Below are positions 7,443 through 15,331 of a DNA stretch of 16,131 nucleotides, one piece after another. This DNA comes from Sediminibacterium sp. (GTDB lineage Bacteria > Bacteroidota > Bacteroidia > Chitinophagales > Chitinophagaceae): the NCBI GenBank assembly GCA_023263235.1, contig JALQXE010000188.1, positions 1-16,131 on the forward strand. Reading direction: 5' to 3'. The first letter of the stretch is position 1; each line of letters begins with the position of its first letter. The position numbers were made by a program, and so were the translations under genes. The notes beneath the pieces are model-generated. The model was not told the origin of the DNA. It ran no database searches and saw only the letters and a program-made list of their open reading frames with translations.

Positions 7443-8675
7443 TTAGTGGATTTTTATCTTCACTTTTTCAATCCTAGTATCGCTTACCGCCAAGATTTCG
7501 GCATCAAAATGTGCCAATTTAATCAAGGTTTTAACCTTTGGAATGGCTTCGTGGCAATGGATTAAATATCCACTTAATGTTTCGGAGTTTTCAGCACCAA
7601 AATCAATGTCATATTTCTCAGTTAAATAATCTAGTTCAAGCCTACCGCTAAAAATAAAATCCTTATCTGATAACTTCTTCTCAATAAATTCTTGTTCATC
7701 ATATTCATCGTCGATCTCTCCAAAAATTTCTTCCAAAACATCCTCCATTGTTACAATACCCGCAGTTCCGCCAAATTCATCTACTACCCAGGCAATGCTC
7801 TTTCTTTTTTTGGAAAATAAATTAATTAAATCAGCAGCATTCATACTTTCTGGCACCAATAAAATTGGGTGAATGATGGCTGCAATGTTTTTTGGTTTTT
7901 GAAATAAATCTAGTTGGTGCACATAGCCAACAATAGTATCTAAAGTATCATCATACACAATAAGCTTACTGAGCTTGGTTTCCACAAACATGGCTTTTAA
8001 ATCTTCGATGCTCGTATTTAATTCTACTCCAATTACCTCAGTTCTGGGTACCAAACATTCTCTAATTTTAATATCTGGCAAACTCAATGCATTTTCAAAA
8101 AGATCCTTGTTTAATTCTTGTTGTTCAGGATGTTCAATGCTTTGTTGTATAAAATGTGCTAGATCTACTTTTGAAAAAGCTTCTTTTTTATTTACTACTT
8201 TAACCTGAAACAAAGTACTCACTACCCATTGTGCAATACTCACTAATATTTTGGTTAAAGGGCTAAATAAAACATGAAAAAACTGAGCTACAAATGCAAA
8301 CCTTGTTATCATTGAGCTTGCTCTTGCCTTAAATATTGCTTTAGGAATAAGCTCCCCAATCACTAAAATAACAAATGTGGAAAGCACGGTATTGCCAAAT
8401 AATAAGGCATAACTATCAATATTTTCTGGCCATATATAGGTATCAAGTAATTGCTCAAATAAGATACCAAATATCACAAGTGAAATATTAAGCCCAATTA
8501 AACAAGTGCCTATAAATTGGGTAGGAGCCAATAAAAATTTGGCAATAATTTTTCCAGCAGGATCTCCATTTTTCTTTTTTAATTCCAAGCTTAACCTATT
8601 GGCACTAACAAACCCTATCTCGTAGCCGGAGAAAAAACCAATTAAAATTAAAGCACCTAGGATGGAGAAAATCAT
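7443..8675 (-). CDS. CNNM/CBS-pair/CorC_HlyC membrane protein (hemolysin-family)
   Basis: A 410-residue protein with the classic three-part layout. Residues 1 to about 180 are the CNNM (DUF21) membrane domain, opening with GALILIGFFSGYEIGFVSANRLSLE and including APTQFIGTCLIGLNIS and VIGELIPKAIF. About 205-325 is a CBS pair, with LVPRTEVIGVELN, LIVYDDTLDTIVGYVH and the acidic GGTAGIVTMEDVLEEIFGEIDDEYDE. The last 75 or so residues form the CorC_HlyC domain (FSGRLELDYL ... TLSGYLIH). Characterised relatives move or regulate Mg2+ or other divalent cations; the haemolysin name is historical. In Bacteroidota a similar architecture occurs in the gliding protein GldE, but this copy lacks GldE's N-terminal extension and gliding neighbours. 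It lies 20 bp after the aldo/keto reductase gene in the long minus-strand run. Confidence 0.92.
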   Translation of the reverse strand: MIFSILGALILIGFFSGYEIGFVSANRLSLELKKKNGDPAGKIIAKFLLAPTQFIGTCLIGLNISLVIFGILFEQLLDTYIWPENIDSYALLFGNTVLSTFVILVIGELIPKAIFKARASSMITRFAFVAQFFHVLFSPLTKILVSIAQWVVSTLFQVKVVNKKEAFSKVDLAHFIQQSIEHPEQQELNKDLFENALSLPDIKIRECLVPRTEVIGVELNTSIEDLKAMFVETKLSKLIVYDDTLDTIVGYVHQLDLFQKPKNIAAIIHPILLVPESMNAADLINLFSKKRKSIAWVVDEFGGTAGIVTMEDVLEEIFGEIDDEYDEQEFIEKKLSDKDFIFSGRLELDYLTEKYDIDFGAENSETLSGYLIHCHEAIPKVKTLIKLAHFDAEILAVSDTRIEKVKIKIH

Positions 8676-8695
8676 AAATGAATTTACATTTTATT

Positions 8696-9685
8696 TTACC
8701 ATTCAGGCAAAACAGGTTTTGTTTCTACAATATGCTCTATTTGTTCCATAATTTCAGGGGTCAGTAAAGCGAGTGTATCTAAGGCAGTTAAATTATCTAT
8801 TAATTGCTCTTTTTTTGTAGCGCCCAAAATGGCAGTTGTTACATTTGGATTTTTGATACACCAGGCAATACTTAAGGAAGCCATACTTACTTTCAAAGCT
8901 TTTGCTAAGGCACCCAATTGTTGAACACGCTTAATTTTATCTTGCATTACCCAGCGGTCTCTTAGCCACTCAAATCCTTCTAAATGAAATCTTGAATCGT
9001 CGGGGATACCGTCATTGTACTTTCCTGTTAATAAGCCAGAAGCCAATGGACTCCAAATGGTAGTGCCTAGTCCTAGGTTTTTAAAAATCTCCAAATAGTC
9101 ATTTTCCATTTTATGACGCTCAAACAAATTGTATTGTGGCTGTTCCATACTTGGTCCAATTAATCTGTATTGAGCAGCAACACGATGCGCTTCCATAATT
9201 TCAACACCACTCCATTCACTCGTGCCCCAATATAATATCTTTCCCTGCTGAATAAGGGTGTTCATGGTTTGAACAACTTCTTCAATAGGTGTTGTTTTGT
9301 CGGGTCGGTGACAAAAATATAAATCCAAGTAATCGGTTTGTAATCGTTTTAATGCTTCGTGACATGCCTCTGTTAAATGCTTTCTGCTCAAGCCTGTTTG
9401 ATTGGGTTTATTTTCTTTACCTCTCCATCCAAAATAGGCTTTTGAAGAAATGGTATAGGAAGTCCTGTCCCAATTTTTTTTACTTAATACGCGGCCCATC
9501 ATTTTTTCACTTTCACCACCTGCATATACTTCCGCATTATCAAAAAAGTTAACGCCATGATCATATGCAATGCCCATAAGCTCATCAGAAATTTTATCGT
9601 CAATTTGTTTATGGAAAGTAACCCAGCTTCCAAAACTTAATGTACTTAATTGCAATCCGGTTTTACCCATTTTTCTATATTCCAT
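8696..9685 (-). CDS. Aldo/keto reductase, Kv-beta-like (AKR6/AKR14) group
   Basis: A 329-residue NADPH-dependent TIM-barrel oxidoreductase. The start MEYRKMGKTGLQLSTLSFGSW is typical. The catalytic tetrad is complete: D49 and Y54 in FFDNAEVYAGG, K82 in SSKAYFGW, and H126 in YFCHRPDKTTP. The downstream YWGTSEWSGVEIMEA, EQPQYNLFER, TIWSPLASGLLTGKYNDGIP and AIAWCIKNPNVTTAILGA follow the potassium-channel beta-subunit branch closely. Bacterial members reduce aldehydes such as methylglyoxal (E. coli YghZ) and are not channel subunits. Its substrate is not predictable. It separates lptC (38 bp upstream) from the CNNM/CBS gene (20 bp downstream) on the same strand, an unrelated-looking insertion in an envelope gene run. 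Confidence 0.93.
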   Translation of the reverse strand: MEYRKMGKTGLQLSTLSFGSWVTFHKQIDDKISDELMGIAYDHGVNFFDNAEVYAGGESEKMMGRVLSKKNWDRTSYTISSKAYFGWRGKENKPNQTGLSRKHLTEACHEALKRLQTDYLDLYFCHRPDKTTPIEEVVQTMNTLIQQGKILYWGTSEWSGVEIMEAHRVAAQYRLIGPSMEQPQYNLFERHKMENDYLEIFKNLGLGTTIWSPLASGLLTGKYNDGIPDDSRFHLEGFEWLRDRWVMQDKIKRVQQLGALAKALKVSMASLSIAWCIKNPNVTTAILGATKKEQLIDNLTALDTLALLTPEIMEQIEHIVETKPVLPEW

Positions 9686-9723
9686 AATTATTTATTTTAT
9701 CTATTAATGATGTTGATTACCTT

Positions 9724-10308
9724 TTATAATCCAGTAGTATCTGATATGATAGCAAAGCTATTGGATTGCGGCTTAAAGATTTTAATATCTGTTAAATCTT
9801 GATTGGCTTCAAACCCAAGTCCATATACTTTTGAAATAGGGTTATGTTGCTTTACCACTACTTCTTTATCGGTATGGAACTTATTTGTTTTTTGCTCCCA
9901 ATACATTTCTTTACACCATAAAGTATCCCCTTGTGTGGTATATACGACTACATCGCCTTTTAAAAAAAACAAGTTTTCTTCCTGTATATATTTGGCATAG
10001 TTGGCACTGAGTTTACTATCTACTTTTGCACTATCCTTATAAAAATCTACCTTAATTGAATTGGGGAATTCAACCATTTGTCCGCTATCTATTAAATACT
10101 TTCGCATCACTGGGGCCATCATTTTAGCAGTCATTCTTCCCCCGTCACTCATATAAATAGCAACGTCTTTTCCAATATCAATGCCCCCTTTATTATTTCC
10201 CAATGCCTTCACTTCGTTGATATTGTTTTCACATCCGGCCATAAAAAAGCAGCTACATAGTATTGTAACTGCCGTAATATATTTAGTATGAAAATTTGAA
10301 TTAATCAT
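9724..10308 (-). CDS. lptC: LPS export ABC transporter periplasmic protein LptC (lipoprotein form)
   Basis: I place the start at ATG 10308 (MINSNFHTKYITAV), which overlaps the stop of the upstream gene as ATGATTAA; an in-frame ATG at 10335 would add nine residues. The result is 194 aa. A hydrophobic segment ends in FMAGC, a plausible lipobox with C26, so the Bacteroidota form is probably a lipoprotein rather than a single-span membrane protein. The body shows beta-jellyroll features of the LptC/OstA family: DVAIYMSDGGRMTAKMMAP, NSIKVDFYKDSAKVDSKLSANYAKY, LFFLKGDVVVYTTQGDTLWCKEMYWEQ and a final VYGLGFEANQDLTDIKIFKP. It would carry LPS from the LptBFG extractor to LptA in the periplasm. lptA and lptB are not adjacent. 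Overlap with the upstream outer-membrane protein gene implies translational coupling. Confidence 0.85.
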   Translation of the reverse strand: MINSNFHTKYITAVTILCSCFFMAGCENNINEVKALGNNKGGIDIGKDVAIYMSDGGRMTAKMMAPVMRKYLIDSGQMVEFPNSIKVDFYKDSAKVDSKLSANYAKYIQEENLFFLKGDVVVYTTQGDTLWCKEMYWEQKTNKFHTDKEVVVKQHNPISKVYGLGFEANQDLTDIKIFKPQSNSFAIISDTTGL

Positions 10309-11683
10309 ATTTGCGTTTGTTAAACCAAATATCACTTAAGCTATATCCAAAAGTAAACTGAACAAAATTTTCTTGGTAACTATTCACGCTACTTCCTCTT
10401 TTACCAATTTGCAATGCCATGTTTAACAAAGAAAATTGATAATCATAAGAACGATATTTTCTAATTGGAAATCCTGCGCCAATTGAGAAACTAGTAACCT
10501 TTAATCCATTTTGATCGATATTGATATAATCTTTACCTGTATTGAATCCTGCGCGATAGGTAACAGTTGACCAATAGTTTTCAAAGTCTAATGCATTTGG
10601 ACAAAATTGAACACAGAGTCTGGTCATATAGGCATCAGACAATAAATCGCTTTGACCATAAAAACTATAATTGCTCTTCCAATCTGCTTTATCAAATTGT
10701 AGGCCAATTACCCATTGATCATAAATTCCGTTGTTGCTAATTTCTTTTTTGTGAAATGCAATACCTGCCGTGTATTTGGTTGGCAAATTTATTTTACCAA
10801 CACTATTAGAAATTAATGAAACCGTATCTAAATTTCTTTCTGTACCTGTTGTATAATTTCCTGTTGATCTTAGGATATCCTGCTTACCAGATAAACTTTG
10901 TTTTAATGTGGCTGTTCCGCCATAGCTTAAAGTGTATTCTGTTTTATCGGTGGCAACTTTATGTTGAACTGTTTTTAAAGTAATATCGCCTAACACACCC
11001 AATTGAAAGAAAAATCCTCCAAATAAGGTATTGGTGCTTGCAATGGATTGGTAATAGTTGGTAGAATCCACATTGTATACAAAGGATTTAATATTTTCAA
11101 TTTTCTTTTTCCCAAAATTGTATCCCGTATTAAAACCAATACTAAAGTGCTTCCAAGATTTACCAGCACCAATAAAAGCTTGGTTTAAACCACCTTGCCC
11201 AATATAGTTATTGTATAAAGAATCGCTAGTAGATAAAGTTTTTAATTCGTCTAATGAGTAATTAATTTGTGTAATAGGTCTTAAACCAAATGCCATTCCT
11301 GCTTTTTTCATTTTGTCAATAGGAACACCTATGGCGGCATAGTTGGGAACAAAATAGTTAGAATTGAATTTTGATACTGGCGTTTGACTTCTTAGGGTAT
11401 TGCTGGTTAAATTCATGCCTAAATCAAAAGTAGTCATGTATAAACTACCATATGAGGCAGGGTTGTTGAAATTAAGGGATTGCCCAAAAGTTCCATTCAT
11501 ACTAGAGGTATATGCAGCGGTGAATCCACCTAAGCCCTGACTGGTTGCGTTTTGACTGTTAAAAACCTCGTTGCCTAAACCATATCTAGAAAACGGAGAG
11601 TTAATTTGAGATTTAGCTGGCAATAGAGAACAAACTAAAACGATTGAGGGTATCAGCCTAAGTATTTTTTTCACAAATAGCAT
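10301..11683 (-). CDS. Outer membrane beta-barrel protein of the coaX-lptC cluster
   Basis: A 460-residue exported protein. A signal peptide is visible (positively charged MLFVKKILR, hydrophobic core, cleavage probably near residue 25 after AKS). The mature N-terminus INSPFSRYGLGNEVF is a signature I associate with Bacteroidota outer membrane proteins found next to coaX. The rest alternates polar and aromatic residues in beta-strand fashion, with LGGFTAAY, NNPASYGSL, VPNYAAIGVPI, and a C-terminal ENFVQFTFGYSLSDIWFNKRKYD. This resembles a FadL/porin-like barrel, but no transport substrate is known and I make no claim beyond an outer membrane barrel. The first 26 bases overlap the coaX 3' end, and its stop overlaps the lptC start, so all three are probably translationally coupled. 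Confidence 0.8.
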   Translation of the reverse strand: MLFVKKILRLIPSIVLVCSLLPAKSQINSPFSRYGLGNEVFNSQNATSQGLGGFTAAYTSSMNGTFGQSLNFNNPASYGSLYMTTFDLGMNLTSNTLRSQTPVSKFNSNYFVPNYAAIGVPIDKMKKAGMAFGLRPITQINYSLDELKTLSTSDSLYNNYIGQGGLNQAFIGAGKSWKHFSIGFNTGYNFGKKKIENIKSFVYNVDSTNYYQSIASTNTLFGGFFFQLGVLGDITLKTVQHKVATDKTEYTLSYGGTATLKQSLSGKQDILRSTGNYTTGTERNLDTVSLISNSVGKINLPTKYTAGIAFHKKEISNNGIYDQWVIGLQFDKADWKSNYSFYGQSDLLSDAYMTRLCVQFCPNALDFENYWSTVTYRAGFNTGKDYINIDQNGLKVTSFSIGAGFPIRKYRSYDYQFSLLNMALQIGKRGSSVNSYQENFVQFTFGYSLSDIWFNKRKYD

Positions 11684-12383
11684 AAAGTCCTTTGAATATT
11701 AAATTTTGGTCGGCAAATATCCTCTTTTTTAAGTGAGGCGCAAAATAACAAATGTCCCCGCCGGTTAATAGCACGTTAAAGTTGGCATATTTTTGCTCAT
11801 AAGCCCCAATTATACCGTCTATTTCGGCCGCAATCCCTAAAATAACACCACTTAAAAGGTTGGTTTTGGTGTCATAACCCACAAGTGTAAACTCGGAACT
11901 TGGGGTAATTAGGGGTAAAAGTGCCGTTTGTTCGTGCATGGCTTTAAAGCGCATTTGCATACCTGGAGAGATGCTGCCTCCTAAAAACTGGTGTTGATTG
12001 TTCACAAAATTATAGGTAATACAAGTGCCTAATGAAATGGCCAAACTATGTTGATTAGGGTATTTGTCTACTGCTGCTGCCACTAGGGCTAGTCGGTCTG
12101 CTCCAATGGTTTCGGGTTTTCCCACTGGACTTGTAAAATTAATGATAGAGCCAGGTCCCAGAAGGTGAAAGGAGGTTTTATTCGATAAAAGGGCTTCAAT
12201 TCCTTTATCGTGATGGATCACCGATGATAAAATGGATTTTTTGGGGTTCCATTTTTCGATTAATTCGGATACTTCCTGTGTGTCTCCTTTGGCAAGGATT
12301 ACAATTTCTAACAGCTCATTTTCTTTAAAAATGGCCGCTTTTAATCGGGTATTTCCAAAATCAAAACAAATGGTGATTGACAT
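11658..12383 (-). CDS. coaX: Type III pantothenate kinase
   Basis: A 241-residue ASKHA-fold kinase for the first step of coenzyme A synthesis (pantothenate to 4'-phosphopantothenate). Motifs are the phosphate loop DFGNTRLK (8-15), SSVIHH, the catalytic Asp in ETIGADRLAL (D96), SLGTCITYNF (117-126), GGSISPGMQMR (135-145) and LLTGGD near the C-terminus. In the best-studied enzymes the SLGT position is DxGT, the Asp helping bind a monovalent cation; here residue 117 is Ser. Since everything else is intact and it looks like a lineage variant, I expect an active enzyme. It is the first gene of the eight-gene minus-strand run, overlaps the outer membrane protein gene by 26 bases, and diverges from the plus-strand glycosyltransferase across 105 bp. 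Confidence 0.94.
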   Translation of the reverse strand: MSITICFDFGNTRLKAAIFKENELLEIVILAKGDTQEVSELIEKWNPKKSILSSVIHHDKGIEALLSNKTSFHLLGPGSIINFTSPVGKPETIGADRLALVAAAVDKYPNQHSLAISLGTCITYNFVNNQHQFLGGSISPGMQMRFKAMHEQTALLPLITPSSEFTLVGYDTKTNLLSGVILGIAAEIDGIIGAYEQKYANFNVLLTGGDICYFAPHLKKRIFADQNLIFKGLYAICEKNT

Positions 12384-12399
12384 AAAATTAATCTAGGCT

Positions 12400-12407
12400 C
12401 AAATTTA
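12400..12407 (-). promoter_or_regulatory. Candidate -7 box for the coaX operon (TAAATTTG)
   Basis: On the minus strand TAAATTTG matches TAnnTTTG exactly and lies 16 bases before the coaX ATG. A TTTG upstream on the same strand is too close to be a standard -33 element, so only the -7 match supports this. No equally good box was found for the diverging plus-strand operon in this 105-bp region. Confidence 0.4.
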
Positions 12408-12488
12408 AACTCTTTGTTGCAAACTTTGCTTAAAACAATAGGCAAGTTGCGAAAGATTTCGGTTATTTGAAGAACAAATGAAAAGCAC

Positions 12489-13364
12489 ATGAAGATTGCC
12501 GGATTTACGATTATAAAAAATGCTGTCACCAATGATTTCCCAATTGTGGAAGCTATTAAATCTATTCTTCCTGTAGTAGATGAAATGATTGTTTTAATTG
12601 GTGACTCTACCGACGAAACCATTGCTTTAATTGAGTCTATTGGGGATCCTAAAATAAAAATTCACCATTCGGTTTGGGATAAAAATTTAAGAAAAGGTGG
12701 AACCGTTTTAGCCGTTGAAACCAACAAAGCTTTCCAGTTAATTGATGATTCTTTTACTTGGGCTTTTTACATTCAGGGGGATGAAGTGGTGCATGAAAAA
12801 TATCACCCAACAATTTTAGCAGCTTGTAAGCAATATGCAAATGATGAGGCAGTAAAGGGGCTGTTATTTAGGTACAAACATTTTTTTGGTACTTATGATT
12901 ATGTGGGGGATAGCCGAAAGTGGTATGCACACGAAACACGCATCATTAGAAACGATAAATCAATAAGTGCTTATAAAGATGCGCAAGGCTTTAGAATTGG
13001 TAAATCAAAATTACCTGTGGCTGCTATTGATGCTAGTATTTATCATTATGGTTGGGTAAAGAGTCCGGAGCAAATGCGCAAAAAACAAAAAGAGAGTGCA
13101 ACATTTTGGAATGACGACACTAAAATGTCGGCGATCATTTCAAGCCCCGACTACTATGATTTTTCGGGGTTTGATTCTTTAGAAAAATTTAATGAAACAC
13201 ATCCCAATGTTATGTTGGATCGTATTGAAAGAAAAAATTGGGTCATAGACTTAGATATTTCTAAAAAGAATTTTTCATTGAAAAATAGAATTTTATATTA
13301 CTTTGAAAAGTGGACTGGTATCAGACCATTTGATTTCAGAAACCATAATATTATCAGACCATAA
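12489..13364 (+). CDS. Glycosyltransferase family 2-like protein
   Basis: A 291-residue cytoplasmic or peripheral glycosyltransferase. The N-terminus MKIAGFTIIKNAVTNDFPIVE is the usual GT-A opening (Rossmann-like strand followed by xxKNE-type residues). VVDEMIVLIGDSTDET (29-44) holds the nucleotide-binding Asp. The metal-binding DxD equivalent is in YIQGDEVVHEK (94-104; D98, E99). Downstream, GTYDYVGDSRKWYAHETRIIRND and a Y-H-Y-G-W segment (about residues 185-189) are typical of GT2 members with a short acceptor domain. No membrane segments are seen. Donor and acceptor cannot be told. The stop shares one base with the following MeaB start (TAATG), so the two are translationally coupled, and a GT87 gene follows, which suggests a cell-surface glycan or glycolipid job. 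Confidence 0.85.
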   Translation: MKIAGFTIIKNAVTNDFPIVEAIKSILPVVDEMIVLIGDSTDETIALIESIGDPKIKIHHSVWDKNLRKGGTVLAVETNKAFQLIDDSFTWAFYIQGDEVVHEKYHPTILAACKQYANDEAVKGLLFRYKHFFGTYDYVGDSRKWYAHETRIIRNDKSISAYKDAQGFRIGKSKLPVAAIDASIYHYGWVKSPEQMRKKQKESATFWNDDTKMSAIISSPDYYDFSGFDSLEKFNETHPNVMLDRIERKNWVIDLDISKKNFSLKNRILYYFEKWTGIRPFDFRNHNIIRP

Positions 13365-14116
13365 TGTTATATCCTATTCAAGATATTATCGCAGGGGTAA
13401 AAAAGGGAGACTTTCTTTATTTATCAAAGGCTATCTCGCATGTAGAAAATCAAGCAGAGGGTACAGCTTCTTTTTTGGCTGGGTTAACCGCCGAGGATGT
13501 TCCCGTCATAGGTTTTACGGGCCCTCCAGGTGCTGGCAAGAGTACACTAATTGCTTCTTTGGTGGGTGAAATGGTGAATGAATCAAAAAGAGTGGCCGTG
13601 CTTTCGGTAGATCCAAGTTCTGTGATACATGAAGGAGCTTTATTGGGTGATAGAATAAGAATGCGAGAATGGTATTTACATCCCTCGGTTTATATAAGAT
13701 CATTGGCTACACGAGGACATTTGGGTGGATTAATTCAGAGCATTGATCAAATGGTATTGTTATTAAAATCGGCTGGATTTGATTTTATTATATTAGAAAC
13801 TGTTGGTGTAGGACAGTCCGAAGTACAAGTGGCTAAAATTGCTTATCCAACTGTGCTTGTTTTAGTGCCTGAAGCAGGCGATGAAATACAGATGATGAAA
13901 TCGGGTTTATTTGAAGTGGCCAACATTTATGTAGTTAATAAATCGGACCGACCAGAAGCTCAAAAATTTACCAATCATTTAAAACAATCTTTATCGGACC
14001 GTGTTGGAGACGGCAAGAAAACTTCGCTTTTGCAAACCACTGCCAATACTAAAGAAGGGGTTGCTGAATTATTGAAAGTGATTAAACAATATGATCAATC
14101 TGTAAAACATGGCTAA
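13364..14116 (+). CDS. meaB: MeaB/ArgK family G3E GTPase, C-terminally short
   Basis: A 250-residue P-loop GTPase of the MeaB/ArgK (human MMAA) group, which loads and protects adenosylcobalamin-dependent methylmalonyl-CoA mutase. Motifs in order: Walker A GPPGAGKST (53-61), VDPSS (82-86), GDRIRM (95-100), a histidine-bearing loop ATRGHLGGL (115-123), Walker B-region ILETVGVGQSE (143-153), PEAGDEIQMMKSGLFEVAN (169-187), NKSD (192-195) and a G5-like TTANTKEG. MeaB proteins are usually about 310-335 aa and end in a helical dimerisation arm; here the sequence stops right after the G domain. The stop overlaps the next ATG (ATGGCTAA), so the short end is genuine in this sequence and not a window effect. 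No mutase subunit gene is nearby. The family call is firm; the role is less so. Confidence 0.9.
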   Translation: MLYPIQDIIAGVKKGDFLYLSKAISHVENQAEGTASFLAGLTAEDVPVIGFTGPPGAGKSTLIASLVGEMVNESKRVAVLSVDPSSVIHEGALLGDRIRMREWYLHPSVYIRSLATRGHLGGLIQSIDQMVLLLKSAGFDFIILETVGVGQSEVQVAKIAYPTVLVLVPEAGDEIQMMKSGLFEVANIYVVNKSDRPEAQKFTNHLKQSLSDRVGDGKKTSLLQTTANTKEGVAELLKVIKQYDQSVKHG

Positions 14117-15299
14117 TTCAAAATTCACATTTAGCGCGATCATTGAAAATAATAAAATTGCCGCTACTGTTTGGTTTGGCTTAGTGGCTGTGGCCTTATT
14201 AAATGCGGTGAAGGGAGATGCCTATAACAACTTTATCATTTTTAAGCAGTCATTTTTTCATTTAAAGAACAATACCAACCTTTATCTTGAATATGTAAAT
14301 GAGTACAAGGATCATTATTATTACAGCCCAAGTTTTGCCGTATTGGTCATCCCATTTGCATTTCTGCCAAATTTGTTAGGACCGTTTGCTTGGGGTTTTT
14401 TTGATGCCGGTATTTTATATTATGCCATTCGAAAATTACCCATTCAATCCAAGTATCAAAACTTTATATTATTGCTTTCTGCCAATGAAATGATGAACGC
14501 AAGTTCTAATTTGCAAAGTAATGGTATTATGGCAGCTACCATTATATTGTCCTTTGTTTATATGCTCCAACAAAAAGAAAGTGCTTCAGCTAAAATGATG
14601 TTACTGGGCTTCTTTATAAAATTATACAGTATTACGGGTTTGGCTTTTTTCTTTTTTAGTAAACACAAAATAAAGTTCATTCTATATTTCATTGCATGGA
14701 CCATTGTAATTATGTGCTTGCCTTTATTGGTAACAAGTCCTGAAAATTTATTGCAATGTTATCGGGATTGGTTTGCAGCATTGTCCTTGAAGTCTAATTT
14801 TGACATAACTGTTTCCATGCATCAAAATATGGTTGATATTACTTTGCAAGGTATGGTAAAGCGCCTATTTAACTTACCCAATTTGGTAAAATGGTACTTT
14901 ATTATTCCTGCACTTATAATTTTTGGGGCACAGTATTTATTCATAAATTATTTTTCCAATCCGGTATATAGATTATACATTTTGTGCTCGGTGCTGCTTT
15001 TTATTATTGTGTTTAATACAGGAACTGAATCACCTACATTTATTATTGGCGTTCCTGCCATTTGTTTATGGTATACTTTACAAGAGAAAACAAAATGGAT
15101 GAATACTATATTTATAATATCCATTTTCTTTTCTAGTTTTTCTTATTCCGATATCTTTACACCTTGGTTAAGAACACAAATTATGATGCCTTATGCATTA
15201 AAAGCAATGGGTTGCTTTATAGTGTGGGTAGTGATTGCAGTACAAATTTTTACAAAGCAATTTTTAAAAGTAAATACGCAAAAATTAATATTGGAGTGA
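14109..15299 (+). CDS. GT87 (DUF2029) family polytopic glycosyltransferase
   Basis: A 396-residue integral membrane protein with about nine or ten hydrophobic segments. The N-terminal loop after the first segment reads KGDAYNNFIIFKQSFFHLK, then NTNLYLEYVNEYKDHYYYSPSF and AVLVIPFAFLP. This D-x-x-x-F...n-L-Y...Y-x-Y-S-P-x-F pattern is the mark of DUF2029/GT87, GT-C fold transferases using polyprenyl-phosphate sugars; the characterised members are mycobacterial alpha-mannosyltransferases. A downstream NGIMAATIILSFVYMLQ and KLYSITGLAFFFFSKHK agree. It begins 8 bases before the MeaB stop. With the GT2 gene two positions upstream it probably makes or extends a lipid-linked glycan at the inner membrane. 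The product is unknown. Confidence 0.85.
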   Translation: MANSKFTFSAIIENNKIAATVWFGLVAVALLNAVKGDAYNNFIIFKQSFFHLKNNTNLYLEYVNEYKDHYYYSPSFAVLVIPFAFLPNLLGPFAWGFFDAGILYYAIRKLPIQSKYQNFILLLSANEMMNASSNLQSNGIMAATIILSFVYMLQQKESASAKMMLLGFFIKLYSITGLAFFFFSKHKIKFILYFIAWTIVIMCLPLLVTSPENLLQCYRDWFAALSLKSNFDITVSMHQNMVDITLQGMVKRLFNLPNLVKWYFIIPALIIFGAQYLFINYFSNPVYRLYILCSVLLFIIVFNTGTESPTFIIGVPAICLWYTLQEKTKWMNTIFIISIFFSSFSYSDIFTPWLRTQIMMPYALKAMGCFIVWVVIAVQIFTKQFLKVNTQKLILE

Positions 15300-15331
15300 G
15301 GGGCTATAGCATGACGAGTGCTAAATAGCAA

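Noticed and set aside
7443..8675. Gliding protein GldE
   Set aside because: The CNNM-CBS-CorC layout is shared, but the N-terminus is short and no gld or spr gene is nearby; the general family name is safer.
12341..12622. Minus-strand open frame of 93 codons spanning the coaX-GT2 divergent region
   Set aside because: It overlaps both coaX and the antisense of the glycosyltransferase start, and shows no family features.
15306..15322. Short inverted repeat TAGCA...TGCTA between convergent genes
   Set aside because: A 5-bp stem without a T-tract on either strand is too weak to call a terminator.
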